A DNA stretch of 64,000 nt, from NCBI GenBank assembly GCA_041687255.1, contig JAWLCL010000003.1, forward strand, positions 310,001 to 374,000, written 5' to 3'. Positions 53,272-62,049 of the stretch are shown here, in pieces (position 1 is the stretch's first letter; each line of letters opens with the position of its first letter). This DNA is from Mariniphaga sp041687255. GTDB lineage: Bacteria > Bacteroidota > Bacteroidia > Bacteroidales > Prolixibacteraceae. The notes beneath the pieces were generated by a model. The model saw only the letters and a list, made by a program, of their open reading frames with translations. It did no database searches and had not been told where the DNA came from. A program made the position numbers and the translations under genes.

Positions 53272-53964
53272 AAATTAGAAGTTTTTGCCAATCTTACCAA
53301 ACATGTAACAATTGTTTCAGTAGAAGACAAAGTTTTGCCGGGAAGTCTTGTATTTGAAGCTTTAAATCAATTTCCCGGATATTATCATGAAGCGCCAATG
53401 CTGGCACAGCCAATTTACATTTACCTGGTGCTTGCAAGACAATATCCGCTGGAAGAAGTGCTCCGGGCTACCCAAAGCATTGAAAAAGAGTATACCAACT
53501 GGAGTTTTGATTCAGGGAAAGGCTATATGCACATAGGATCCCAAATGCTAAATGTGATCCGTTTGCGCCATTTACCTGAGATTGAACTGGTCGAAAAAAT
53601 CCAGGAAGCTTATCAGCAACACAACATCAGTTTTCTTATGAACAAGAAGCTGCATGGAAAACTTGAAGCCGAAGTGAAAATTGTGAAGTTTTTAAATCTT
53701 GAGGAGCTCGATGAGGGAATATATGTAGAAGCAGATGACCATAATTTCGGATACATTGAAATACCGAAATATTTAAACTATGATGTTTTTACCAAAGTAA
53801 CCATGGATGTTAAGTACAATTGGGAAGGCCATGAGTTTGATGCTGCCTCCGGTTCTTTCTATAAAGATGGCAAACTTACTGAGTTTGTGAGAATACTTAG
53901 CAGCAAGAACGATAAAGATTACCTGAAGGATTTGAGAAAACTTTATCTTGGGAAAATCTGGTAA
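53257..53964 (+). CDS. Unknown soluble protein
   Basis: This 235-residue cytoplasmic protein has no signal peptide or membrane segment and no motif I recognise. Two halves are visible: a helical part (about 1-130, including YIYLVLARQYPLEEVLRATQ) and a beta-rich C-terminal part with an acidic stretch (EADDHNFGYIEIPKYLNYD). It is divergent from the SprT gene, and the SprT promoter overlaps its 5' end, so both may be controlled together. The following gene is an adaptor 113 nt downstream. Confidence 0.6.
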   Translation: MEQNKKLEVFANLTKHVTIVSVEDKVLPGSLVFEALNQFPGYYHEAPMLAQPIYIYLVLARQYPLEEVLRATQSIEKEYTNWSFDSGKGYMHIGSQMLNVIRLRHLPEIELVEKIQEAYQQHNISFLMNKKLHGKLEAEVKIVKFLNLEELDEGIYVEADDHNFGYIEIPKYLNYDVFTKVTMDVKYNWEGHEFDAASGSFYKDGKLTEFVRILSSKNDKDYLKDLRKLYLGKIW

Positions 53965-53994
53965 TTTATTTACCCGCAGTTAAACGATTTTTGT

Positions 53995-54002
53995 TAATTT
54001 TG
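53995..54002 (+). promoter_or_regulatory. Candidate -7 box of the adaptor/TolC operon
   Basis: TAATTTTG fits TAnnTTTG and lies 75 nt upstream of the adaptor ATG. No TTTG occurs at the -33 distance. Confidence 0.35.
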
Positions 54003-54076
54003 ACCCTCAGCTAACAGATTTTATTCCGCATGGAGTATTTCTGTTGCTTTTTACCTTAACCAACTCTTAAGAAGCC

Positions 54077-55318
54077 ATGGAAAGAAAAAAAGGATTTCTG
54101 GTTTTTCTTGTTGCCTTTTTGGTGCTCACTGCTGCCGGAATAATCTATTTTAGCGGAGTGCTGGTGCCAAAGTCAATAAAACCTACAAATGTCGATACCG
54201 GTATTGTTGAAAGAGGAACAGTAATGCGTTCTATCAATGCCACAGGTGTGGTCGATTCGGAAAATGAAGTGCTGATATTAAGTCCCGGTACTTCTATTAT
54301 TCAGAAAATATATTTTGAGCCCGGAAGCCGGGTGAAAAGGGATGACCTGATTATGCAGCTGGATACTGAAACTGTTATTGATGATATTGAAAAAATCAGG
54401 GATCAGATTGAAGTGCGAAAGAACAATCTGGAACGGACAAGGCTTAATGCCCAAAGCACCCGCCTCGACCTGGAGTATAACGAAGAGGTGAAAAAACTCA
54501 GGATTACTTCTTTGAAATCACAACTGGCCGACCAGGAACAATTGCTGGATGTTGGAGGTATCTCTCCTGCCCGAATTGCTCAAACCAACCAGGAGATTGT
54601 ACTTGCTGAAAAAGATTTGCAAACCATGACGGAGAAAAATTCCATCCGGCTGCAACAATTGGAATCGGAGGAGAGAGGTTTGCTCCTGCAGATTCGGATG
54701 CAGGAAAAAGAACTGGAGGAAAAAGAAAATCTGATTGAAAAAATGAGCATAAAAGCTCCATCCGACGGAATCATACTTTCAGTGTCGGGGAGGGAAGGTG
54801 AAAAAGTGGGAAATGATAACCTGCTGGTTAGGATGTCTGATCTTTCTTCATTTAAAATTACAGGCTCAGTGGAAGAGCAGCATGCCAATATGTTAAAAAC
54901 AGGTACACGCGTGTTGGTAAATGTTGACTACGAGCAGCTGGAAGGAACGGTGGGAAATATAACTCCTATGGTTGAAAACAATCAGGTTCAGTTTAATGTG
55001 CACCTGAAAGACAACAGCAATCCCAAACTGATTGCCAATCAGAGAGTGGAAATTGAAATTATAAGTGATTTGAAAGAAAGTGCTTTGCGTATTAAAAAAT
55101 TTGAAGGCTGTGAAAACATTCCTTCTCACAAGCTCTTTGTAATTGCCGGTGACAAAGCCGTTAAAAAAGAATTCACCCTTGGAGTTGTAGGGAACGAATA
55201 CTGCGAAATTCTTTCCGGCCTGCAAGAGGGGGATGTTGTTATTGTTGATGGTCTGAACGCATTCAAACACCTCGATGAAGTGGAAATCGAAAAAGAAAAA
55301 TTTGCATCGCAACAGTGA
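54077..55318 (+). CDS. Periplasmic adaptor protein (HlyD-like)
   Basis: This 413-residue protein has one N-terminal membrane helix (about 6-27) and a lipoyl half (VLILSPGTSIIQKIYFEPGSRVK). A long coiled-coil hairpin (about 100-220, Gln/Glu/Lys-rich) follows, then the second lipoyl half (MSIKAPSDGIILSVSGREGEKV) and beta-barrel domains. It pairs with the TolC gene 22 nt downstream. No ABC permease is next to it, so it must work with a transporter encoded elsewhere or is an orphan subunit. Confidence 0.85.
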   Translation: MERKKGFLVFLVAFLVLTAAGIIYFSGVLVPKSIKPTNVDTGIVERGTVMRSINATGVVDSENEVLILSPGTSIIQKIYFEPGSRVKRDDLIMQLDTETVIDDIEKIRDQIEVRKNNLERTRLNAQSTRLDLEYNEEVKKLRITSLKSQLADQEQLLDVGGISPARIAQTNQEIVLAEKDLQTMTEKNSIRLQQLESEERGLLLQIRMQEKELEEKENLIEKMSIKAPSDGIILSVSGREGEKVGNDNLLVRMSDLSSFKITGSVEEQHANMLKTGTRVLVNVDYEQLEGTVGNITPMVENNQVQFNVHLKDNSNPKLIANQRVEIEIISDLKESALRIKKFEGCENIPSHKLFVIAGDKAVKKEFTLGVVGNEYCEILSGLQEGDVVIVDGLNAFKHLDEVEIEKEKFASQQ

Positions 55319-55340
55319 CTTTGTAAATACAATTTAGAAA

Positions 55341-56903
55341 ATGATTAAAACATTTATCAGTCTTTTGCTTAAACAAATCGATCTGTTCAAAAATATGCTG
55401 TTCAATAAGTATTTGTTATTCTTTTTAGTTCTGGTCGCATTTTACAGTCCTTCCAGGGGGCAGAACAACACCGGAAATATAAGTCTTACCCTGGATGAGG
55501 TTATTGATATGGCAATTACCCAATCATCATCAGCAAAGTATACACAAAACCAGAATGTGAATTATTATTGGAGGTACCGGAATTTTAAAACCCGGTTCAG
55601 GCCTCAGCTTTCCCTTAATGGAACAATACCTAATTATTCACATACCACGCAACCCATTACCCAACCCGATGGGAGTATCGAATTCAGGCAGGTTTCCAAT
55701 CTTTCAGCATCAGGTAATCTGTCGCTCCAGCAGTCAATTCCTCAATTGGGAACATCCATTTGGGCAAGTACTTCGGCCCACGGAATTCAAAACCTCAATA
55801 AAGATGAAATCAGCTTTTCGGGCAGCCCCTATGTGATAGGTTTCAGTCAGCCCCTGTTTTCCTATAACTGGATGAAGTGGTATCGGAAAACTGAGCCTAT
55901 GATTTTCGATGAGGCGCAAAGACAGTTCATTGAGCAAATAGAAGAAATAGCCCTTACTACTACCTACCATTATTTTAACTTCCTCACGGTGCAGACCAAT
56001 TATAATCTGGCCGAAAGTAACCTTAAAAACAGCCTCGATAACCTTAAGATTTCTCAAACCAAAAAAGAGCTTGGGCAAATCTCTGACAATGATTACTCGC
56101 GTATCGAACTTTCGGTTTTAAATGCTCAGAAAGCACTTAATCAGGCCCGTATGGATTTAAAAAATGCCGATTTTGAGTTGAAAAGGTATGTGGGATTAGA
56201 CCAAACCATGCAGATTGACCTAGAAATACCTCTTAACTTTTCGTTGTTCGATATCGACCCCAAAGTGGCGTTGCAGAAGGCAAAAGAAAACAGAAGGGAA
56301 ACTTCGTTATTTCAGAGGCGACTCATCAATGCCGACAGGGAACTGGCTCAAGCTAAAAGCAGTACCGGTTTGAGCGCTACTCTTCATGGCAGTTTTGGTC
56401 TTTCGAACAGCGCTGAAACTTTTACCGGCATATACGAACAACCTGAAAAAGACAGGATCGTACGCGTGTCTATGAGTATCCCTTTACTCGATTGGGGGCG
56501 GTCGGCTTCTACTGTTAAACTTGCGGAATCGGAACGGGAACTTACAATCTACAATGTAAATAAAGACATCGAGGAGTTCGACCGGCAGGTGGTTGTTCAG
56601 GTGGAGCAGTTCAGCCTGCTTCGCGACCAGCTCGAAACGGCCGATGAGGCCGATGAGGTTGCCGAAAACGGATACCAGATCGCTCTACGCAAATTTCAGA
56701 ACGGCGAACTCAGCATTACCGATCTGAACATCGCCCTCCAGGAACGCGAACAAGCGAAAAGGGACTACATCCGTTCTATCCGGAATTACTGGGTGGCCTA
56801 TTACAGGCTCCGGGAGCTTACCCTTTACGACTTTGAAAAAGGACATAACATCACCTACGGTAATCCAATGCTTGAAGAAAAAGTTGAACGGCTGAAGTTC
56901 TGA
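55341..56903 (+). CDS. TolC-family outer-membrane factor
   Basis: This 520-residue protein has a signal peptide after a short basic tail and the two TolC repeats. The long helices of the first half include LEQ- and Asn-rich stretches such as NYNLAESNLKNSLDNLKIS, and the second half includes ELAQAKSSTGLSATLHGSFG and ALQEREQAKRDYIRSIRNYW. It forms the outer-membrane exit channel for the upstream adaptor. Most residues before about position 40 form the signal, and the chosen start keeps it. A strong terminator follows 16 nt after the stop. Confidence 0.85.
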   Translation: MIKTFISLLLKQIDLFKNMLFNKYLLFFLVLVAFYSPSRGQNNTGNISLTLDEVIDMAITQSSSAKYTQNQNVNYYWRYRNFKTRFRPQLSLNGTIPNYSHTTQPITQPDGSIEFRQVSNLSASGNLSLQQSIPQLGTSIWASTSAHGIQNLNKDEISFSGSPYVIGFSQPLFSYNWMKWYRKTEPMIFDEAQRQFIEQIEEIALTTTYHYFNFLTVQTNYNLAESNLKNSLDNLKISQTKKELGQISDNDYSRIELSVLNAQKALNQARMDLKNADFELKRYVGLDQTMQIDLEIPLNFSLFDIDPKVALQKAKENRRETSLFQRRLINADRELAQAKSSTGLSATLHGSFGLSNSAETFTGIYEQPEKDRIVRVSMSIPLLDWGRSASTVKLAESERELTIYNVNKDIEEFDRQVVVQVEQFSLLRDQLETADEADEVAENGYQIALRKFQNGELSITDLNIALQEREQAKRDYIRSIRNYWVAYYRLRELTLYDFEKGHNITYGNPMLEEKVERLKF

Positions 56904-56919
56904 TTTTAATCCGTTATTA

Positions 56920-56964
56920 AAAAACCTTGGAGGTTTCGATAACCTTCAAGGTTTTTTATTTGTA
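56920..56964 (+). terminator. Intrinsic terminator of the adaptor/TolC operon
   Basis: A 17-bp stem pairs 56920-56936 with 56942-56958 around a TCGAT loop, with a single G-U pair, and ends in a T-rich run. It is one of the strongest terminators in the window. Confidence 0.85.
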
Positions 56965-57213
56965 TTTCCTCAGAACCACTAATCTTCCTGCTCTTTCTGG
57001 TGAATAGATTTCCATGATTAAGGTATTAGCCAATTGCATTTTTCCCCACCATGTTTAATTAATACCCTATACCTGTTACACTTCAAATTCATTTTTAATT
57101 CAATGTTGATTCATACTTCCACACTATGAAAATAATTTGAAGTTTATATTTCATTAATGGTCCTTTCCGAAGCAAATGAACTGATCACTAATGAAGGGAA
57201 ACTTGTTTATACC

Positions 57214-57244
57214 TTTGATTTATTCCTTCTGTGAAATAAATTTG
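57214..57244 (+). promoter_or_regulatory. Promoter of the acidic lipoprotein
   Basis: TTTG (57214-57217) and TAAATTTG (57237-57244) are separated by 19 nt, matching both Bacteroidota elements and their spacing. A start near 57251 gives an unusually long 5' leader of about 207 nt. Confidence 0.55.
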
Positions 57245-57457
57245 TTTTAAGACAGGACTTTTCCTAATCTCTGCTTCCCATTAATAGAAAAACCATGACT
57301 CCAAAATTAAAATTAGTTTATTTTTTAATGATAAACTTCCTGATGATAGATTCGGTATTATATTAGACAATACCCAAAAGGAATTTAACTAATTTATTAA
57401 AACATTCATTATAAGAATGATGTTCTATGATTAAATGTTGACGTTAAATACAGGCCC

Positions 57458-59494
57458 ATGAAAGTTACCCCTTATATTAGATATTTAATTTTACTGGCAG
57501 GCTTTTTTTTACTTGATGCCTGTAAAGATGATGATTTCGAAGAACCAAATGGTGTAAAAATCTCCTTCCGTGCCACATCCTTGCTTAAGAGTTCTGCCGA
57601 TAGCATATTTCTTGAAGAGGCATATATCGGGATAGGAAATATTGATTTGAAACGTGCAGGCGAAGCCGATTCCGCAGCAATCGAAAAAATTGTTTACAAA
57701 GGACCGTATGTCGTTGATCTTTTAAATAGCACCATTTCACCTGCTATAAGATGGATTTTTGCAGAACCGGGCTATTACAGGGAAATTGAAATTAAAACTC
57801 ATAAAACCCTTCCGTCAGGAATGTCCATCATTTTAAAAGGGACGATAATGCCTGATGATGGTTCAGATGTCATTCCATTCGAATTGCTGACTGACAGGGA
57901 TTACACTTTAAATATCAAAAACAATTCCGGCATTGAAGTCCGGGAAGGAGAAACTGTTGATTTGCTGGTTGTATTTGATTTGTCGGATTTGTTCAGGGGC
58001 ATTGATGTAAATTCATTAAATATAAATGATAAGGGAATTGCGGTTTTTTCTGAAGAGGATGGCGCAAATACTATTGCTTTGCTGGTTGACAAGTTTGAGG
58101 CATTCAGCAGCTTTGGTATTAATGATGGTAATTTCCCGGTGAACAGGATTGACGAAATTCCGGATAAGAATGTCCCGGAAGAAGATGAGGATTCCGAAGA
58201 AGAAGGTGACGACGATACGAACCAGGACGGGGCTGATGGTGATGCGGACGATGATAATTCGGGAGAAGAAGATGAAAGTGGAAATGACGATTCAGGAAAC
58301 AATCCGGATGAAGAAGATAGCGACAGTGAACCGGGTGATTCGGGCAACAACGAAGACGGGACAAATAAAGAAGATGATGATGAAGCGCCTGCAGACGAGG
58401 AAGACAATGATGGCGAACCAGGTAGTGATGGCAATAACCCTGATGAGGGTGATGGAGTCTCACCTGGAAATGGAAATGAAGATAATTCAGGAAATGATGA
58501 TGAAGAGAATTCTGGGAATGAGCCAGATGGAGAAGGCTCGGATAGTGATGCAGGAGATGATGAGGGAGAAGTAGATTCGGGGAATGAAGGCAATAATGAT
58601 GTGGATTGGGGTAATGATGAAGGTGACGATGAAAATGATCGGAATGATGAAGCAGATGATGATGACGATGACCGCAATGATGAAGGAGGTGATAATGATG
58701 AAGGAGGTGACAATGATGAAGGAGACATAAATGACGAAGGAGCTGACGATGATGAAGGAGTCCACGATGATGAAGGAGATGACGGAGATGACATTGATGA
58801 AGGAACCGGCAATGATGAAGGAGGTGACATTGATGAAGGAGCCGACAATGATGAAGGAGGTGACATTGATGAAGGAGCCGACAATGATGAAGGAGGTGAC
58901 AATGATGAAGGAGACATAAATGACGAAGGAGACATAGATGACGAAGGAGCTGACGATGATGAAGGAGATGACGGAGATGACATTGATGAAGGAACCGACA
59001 ATGATGAGGGAACCGACAATGATGAAGGAAGTGACATTGATGAAGGAGGTGACATTGATGAAGGAGGTGACATTGATGAAGGAGACATAAATGACGAAGG
59101 AGCTGACGATGATGAAGGAGTCCACGATGATGAAGGAGATGACGGAGATGGCATTGATGAAGGAACCGACAATGATGAAGGAAGTGACATTGATGAAGGA
59201 GGTGACATTGATGAAGGAACCGACAGTAATGAAGATGATTCAGGGAATGAAGACAATAATGACATGGATTGGGATGACGATGACGAAGATGATGATGACC
59301 TGAATGATGAAGGAGCCCACGATGATGATGACGACGGCGACGACGATGACGATGACGACGGCGACGACGATGACGACGATGATGATGATGACGATGATGA
59401 TGACGATGATGACGATGATGATGACGATGATGACGATGATGATGACGATGATGATGATGATGACGATGATGACGATGATGACGATGACGACTGA
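57458..59494 (+). CDS. Acidic repeat surface lipoprotein with a 43-aspartate tail
   Basis: This 678-residue lipoprotein (lipobox LLDAC, Cys22) starts CKDDDFEE after the cysteine, matching the Bacteroidota surface-export signal. Residues about 30-235 form a beta-rich domain resembling DUF4382 (GPYVVDLLNS, then EPGYYREIEIKT). From residue 239 to the end the protein consists of Asp, Glu, Gly and Asn with few other residues. A central part (about 415-585) has a six-residue repeat of the form G-x-D-x-D-E. The last 43 residues are all aspartate, encoded by mixed GAT and GAC codons. Calcium or mineral binding is likely by charge but unproven. The stop codon may be secondary: acidic residues continue in frame after it. 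Confidence 0.85.
   Translation: MKVTPYIRYLILLAGFFLLDACKDDDFEEPNGVKISFRATSLLKSSADSIFLEEAYIGIGNIDLKRAGEADSAAIEKIVYKGPYVVDLLNSTISPAIRWIFAEPGYYREIEIKTHKTLPSGMSIILKGTIMPDDGSDVIPFELLTDRDYTLNIKNNSGIEVREGETVDLLVVFDLSDLFRGIDVNSLNINDKGIAVFSEEDGANTIALLVDKFEAFSSFGINDGNFPVNRIDEIPDKNVPEEDEDSEEEGDDDTNQDGADGDADDDNSGEEDESGNDDSGNNPDEEDSDSEPGDSGNNEDGTNKEDDDEAPADEEDNDGEPGSDGNNPDEGDGVSPGNGNEDNSGNDDEENSGNEPDGEGSDSDAGDDEGEVDSGNEGNNDVDWGNDEGDDENDRNDEADDDDDDRNDEGGDNDEGGDNDEGDINDEGADDDEGVHDDEGDDGDDIDEGTGNDEGGDIDEGADNDEGGDIDEGADNDEGGDNDEGDINDEGDIDDEGADDDEGDDGDDIDEGTDNDEGTDNDEGSDIDEGGDIDEGGDIDEGDINDEGADDDEGVHDDEGDDGDGIDEGTDNDEGSDIDEGGDIDEGTDSNEDDSGNEDNNDMDWDDDDEDDDDLNDEGAHDDDDDGDDDDDDDGDDDDDDDDDDDDDDDDDDDDDDDDDDDDDDDDDDDDDDDDDDD
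58724..59167 (+). repeat. 18-bp-unit coding repeats with 360-bp duplication
   Basis: Within the acidic gene an 18-bp unit (six codons) is repeated many times. The 84-nt segment at 58724-58807 occurs again at 59084-59167 with one mismatch visible, exactly 360 bp (20 units) later. A shorter, deleted version starts at 58912. This pattern indicates tract expansion by unequal recombination in whole-unit steps. Confidence 0.75.
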
Positions 59495-59882
59495 GAGGAT
59501 AATTCAGGTAATGGAAACAAGGAATATGCTGTTAAATCCGTTTTATAACAGGGTCAATTCGGATGAATATAACTGAAGTTGGGATTCTATTATTAGGTAT
59601 TTATAGCAGTAAATGCCGGAAAAGATATATTAAATCTATTTCACCTAAAATTCCCAGGTAGGGTTATTTCAATCAAGTGGATAATTTTATTACCAACATT
59701 AAATTTTTTAAACAGGAGGACATTTTGCAAAACAAGGAAATGAATTCGTCATCCTGTGTAAACGATTATGGCAAGCAATAAAAAGAAGCAAAATCCGTTC
59801 AAATAAAGGGCGCAGAGATCAACAATTTAAATTTATGACAAGTCTTTTACATAAAAAACACAAAACTAAAGTTAAAAACATC
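59495..59882 (+). other. 388-nt spacer after the acidic gene
   Basis: The first 54 nt continue the reading frame of the acidic gene past its TGA as E-D-N-S-G-N-G-N-K-E and so on to TAA at 59546-59548. Later, CAGGAGGAC (59713-59721) pairs with GTCATCCTG (59748-59756), one mismatch, as a hairpin. No promoter was identified for the next lipoprotein. Confidence 0.45.
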
Positions 59883-60566
59883 ATGAAGAAACAAACTTTT
59901 ATTTTAACATTTTTCAGCCTGGCTATTATTGGATTAATTTCATGTGAAAAGGAAGAACTAAGTCAACCAACCTTACAGCTGAAATTCAATACAGTAACAT
60001 CTGAGGCAAGCCTTAAAAGTGCTTCGGCCAATAGTATTCAGTTTACAAGTGGGCACATTATTCTGGAAAACATAGAATTTCAAACAGAATCAGATACAGA
60101 TTCAATTGAAGTGGATTTTGAACTGGATGGTTATGTTACCATTGATTTTGCTACGGGTGAAATAACTCCTGATTTATTAACTGTTGAGATAGTTCCCGGT
60201 ACTTATACAGAGATAGAGCTGGAATTTGAACTTTGGGATCAGACAGAACAGCCGTCAATTGATCTTGAGGGGACATGGACTGATGCCAATGGCACATCCC
60301 ATCCATTAAAATTATTAATGCCTTTGGGACAAACATTTTCGTTGGAAATAGAGGGTGAATACAATATACAGGAGAGTAGCACAATGGTTGCATACATTAC
60401 AATCGATCCAAATGCCTGGTTTATGGGAGAGGCAGGGGAATTACTTTCTTCAGCTACTGCCGAGGATGATATAATTATTATCAGTCCCGATCAGAACTAT
60501 GACATCTATGATATTATTAAGGATGCAATAGATGATACCAGCGAAATAGAGATTGAAATGGAATAG
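59883..60566 (+). CDS. DUF4382-like surface lipoprotein
   Basis: This 227-residue lipoprotein (lipobox LISC, then EKEEL as a surface-export-like signal) has a beta-rich domain similar in layout to the N-terminal part of the acidic repeat lipoprotein upstream (both have SANS/SADS-I, an acidic spacer, then GxYxEIE). The C terminus is acidic (DDIIIISPDQNYDIYDIIKD, ending EIEIEME). I start at ATG 59883 because the signal peptide begins MKKQTFILTF; the earlier ATG at 59835 adds a basic tail only. It is probably a paralogue without the poly-Asp tract. Confidence 0.78.
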   Translation: MKKQTFILTFFSLAIIGLISCEKEELSQPTLQLKFNTVTSEASLKSASANSIQFTSGHIILENIEFQTESDTDSIEVDFELDGYVTIDFATGEITPDLLTVEIVPGTYTEIELEFELWDQTEQPSIDLEGTWTDANGTSHPLKLLMPLGQTFSLEIEGEYNIQESSTMVAYITIDPNAWFMGEAGELLSSATAEDDIIIISPDQNYDIYDIIKDAIDDTSEIEIEME

Positions 60567-60826
60567 GCAAGCAGGCACGCAATTTTCTTCAGGCTTTGGG
60601 TCTGACAAAATATGAAATTCCTATTGACTCACGAATGACGAATTGGCTGAAAGATTTTGGTTTTCCGATTTTTTTTTCACCTATAGCACTTCAGGATAAA
60701 GCATTTTATCATTTTGTATCGGATGGAATTCAGTTGATATGCGAGAAAGCTAATGTTTATCCATGTGTTCTTGATGCTGCATTTTTTTCAAGCGATGGAA
60801 ATTGGACAAAAGACAATATCTTTTAG
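60567..60826 (+). pseudogene. Fragment of a helix-hairpin-helix DNA-glycosylase-like gene
   Basis: Reading in frame from just after the lipoprotein stop gives GKQARNFLQALGLTKYEIPI and then DSRMTNWLKDFGF, ending in DAAFFSSDGNW. The Gly-Lys-Gln-Ala-Arg step and PIDSR fit the end of an HhH-GPD-type DNA glycosylase or related nuclease. The N-terminal two thirds are missing and no start codon is credible. It abuts the lipoprotein gene, so a deletion junction probably lies here. The family call is tentative. Confidence 0.5.
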
Positions 60827-60835
60827 ACTTTACAA

Positions 60836-61075
60836 CTAAAATATTCGAAATACAACCAAAGCGTGCAATACAAAACGTACATACCTGAAAAGTGCCCAGA
60901 GTAAATAGTGTCTGAAATTGTACTTAATCAATCCTGAAGCTAAGCCAACCACTGAATGAGGAATGGGTAGCATTTCACCAACAAAAATTAAGAATCCACC
61001 CCATTTTCGAAGATTCGAAATGTGCTTTGCGATCGTGGTTTCGATGTAGTTTTTAACAACTGGTATTAAAACCAT
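60836..61075 (-). pseudogene. Fragment of a VTT/DedA-type membrane protein
   Basis: The 79-residue reading frame carries FVGEMLPIPHSVVGLASGLI followed by hydrophobic KYNFRHYLLWALFRYVRFVL. This pattern (glycine/proline loop then arginine-rich helix) is typical of the C-terminal half of VTT (SNARE-associated) domain proteins. The N-terminal half, which should be about 100 residues, is absent. The piece lies convergent to the other fragment, in the same decayed region. Confidence 0.5.
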
Positions 61076-61449
61076 ACAACCTGCAGCGGACTTTTCATGT
61101 CATTATTGGCAATAGTTTTTTGTGCATTCCTGATTACGAAAAAATGTGCACTTGCAGTTACTACTTACATATTTCATCAACATTTTGAGTGGAACGTGGG
61201 GGAGTCGAACCGATGACCTTCACGATGAGCCGATCGGGACACTTTAGCCAGCTGAGAAAAAAAGGGATGTGGAACAGTGAACATCATAGGTACAGAGATT
61301 TTCGGAATCACTTTTGGACAAAAGAAGTGCTAGCCACCAGTTAGATAAAAATAATATTATATTTGAATTTTAAAAATGGGAACAAGAACCCACTTTATAA
61401 AAGGGTGCAACACTGAAAATTAATATATAGGACCTAATAAATTAAAAAC
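61076..61449 (+). other. Decayed region with a tRNA remnant and weak promoter
   Basis: This region has no intact gene. It contains the tRNA-like remnant at 61191-61265 and a TATATTTG -7 element at 61358-61365 that could serve the lipoprotein at 61450. Confidence 0.45.
61191..61265 (-). pseudogene. Decayed tRNA gene
   Basis: On the minus strand the sequence shows CAGCTGGCTAAAGTG as the D-arm region, a degenerate anticodon arm near CGATCGGCTCATCG, GGTTCGACTCC as the T-loop region and TTCCA at the 3' end. The T-stem and acceptor stem do not pair and the acceptor 5' side is a run of T, so it is not a working tRNA. The anticodon cannot be read safely. It is about 0.8 kb from the intact tRNA-Ala and does not look like a recent copy of it. 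Confidence 0.6.
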
Positions 61450-61863
61450 ATGAAAACATTTAAACGAATTCAAGTAGGTATATTCGTCTTACTAGCATTT
61501 ACAATATTCTCGCTCATATCTTGTGAAAAGGATGAGTTTACTGCGACAATTAATGTGATGGAACCAAACAATAAGTCTGGTGATGTATGGGGTGATGGAG
61601 GCTCCGCAACCAAAACCTGGACGTTCAACAATTCCAACACCAGGGCTGGATGGGATATGACTATAAATGATGCTACAAGCGGTAGTTTTCAATTAATTCT
61701 AAAAGACGCTTCGGGTACAGTTGTATTGGATAAGATTTTAGAGGCAGGTTCAGGACCTAAATCAGCAGATGGAACAACACCTGAAGGAGGTGAAGCGGGT
61801 ATCTGGACGTGTACAATTAAACTGACAAACTTTAATGGGACTGGTGACTATTCATTTCTTTAA
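61450..61863 (+). CDS. Small surface-type lipoprotein
   Basis: This 137-residue lipoprotein (lipobox SLISC, about Cys25, then EKDEF) has an export-signal-like acidic start. The mature part is a small beta-domain with WTFNNSNTRAGWDMTINDA and GIWTCTIKLTNFNGTGDYSF. No enzyme motif is visible. It is the third lipoprotein of the accessory segment and lies between the tRNA remnant and the intact tRNA-Ala. Confidence 0.75.
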   Translation: MKTFKRIQVGIFVLLAFTIFSLISCEKDEFTATINVMEPNNKSGDVWGDGGSATKTWTFNNSNTRAGWDMTINDATSGSFQLILKDASGTVVLDKILEAGSGPKSADGTTPEGGEAGIWTCTIKLTNFNGTGDYSFL

Positions 61864-62049
61864 AAACTTTGTAGCACCAGCTAGTTTTAAAATTCGCTGA
61901 TAAAACTACTAATGAATTAGCAAATATTCTGTAAAATGGAAGGAGGTTTGTCAGATCAAGTTATTTTTCTAAGAATTCATTCTGGCAAATTTCTGGCAGA
62001 AACAAAAAAAGAGTCACAAAATAGATTTGTAACTCTTTGATTTATTGTG

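Larger units (their letters stand above)
56904..57457 (+). other. 554-nt spacer with terminator and promoter
   Basis: The spacer holds the TolC terminator (56920-56958) and, later, the promoter of the acidic lipoprotein (57214-57244). Between 56959 and 57213 I see nothing besides AT-rich sequence. Confidence 0.5.

Noticed and set aside
58487..59303. Other long ORFs in shifted frames over the acidic repeat region
   Set aside because: They arise because the 18-bp repeat keeps all frames open. Their Met-Lys or Ile-Val repeats have no domain or start context.
57901..59520. 539-residue minus-strand ORF made mostly of serine
   Set aside because: It is the antisense shadow of the GAT/GAC-rich acidic gene: the reverse complement of GAT/GAC reads as serine and other simple codons. 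It has no signal, domain or promoter.
61191..61265. A second functional tRNA
   Set aside because: The acceptor and T stems do not pair and the anticodon arm is degenerate.
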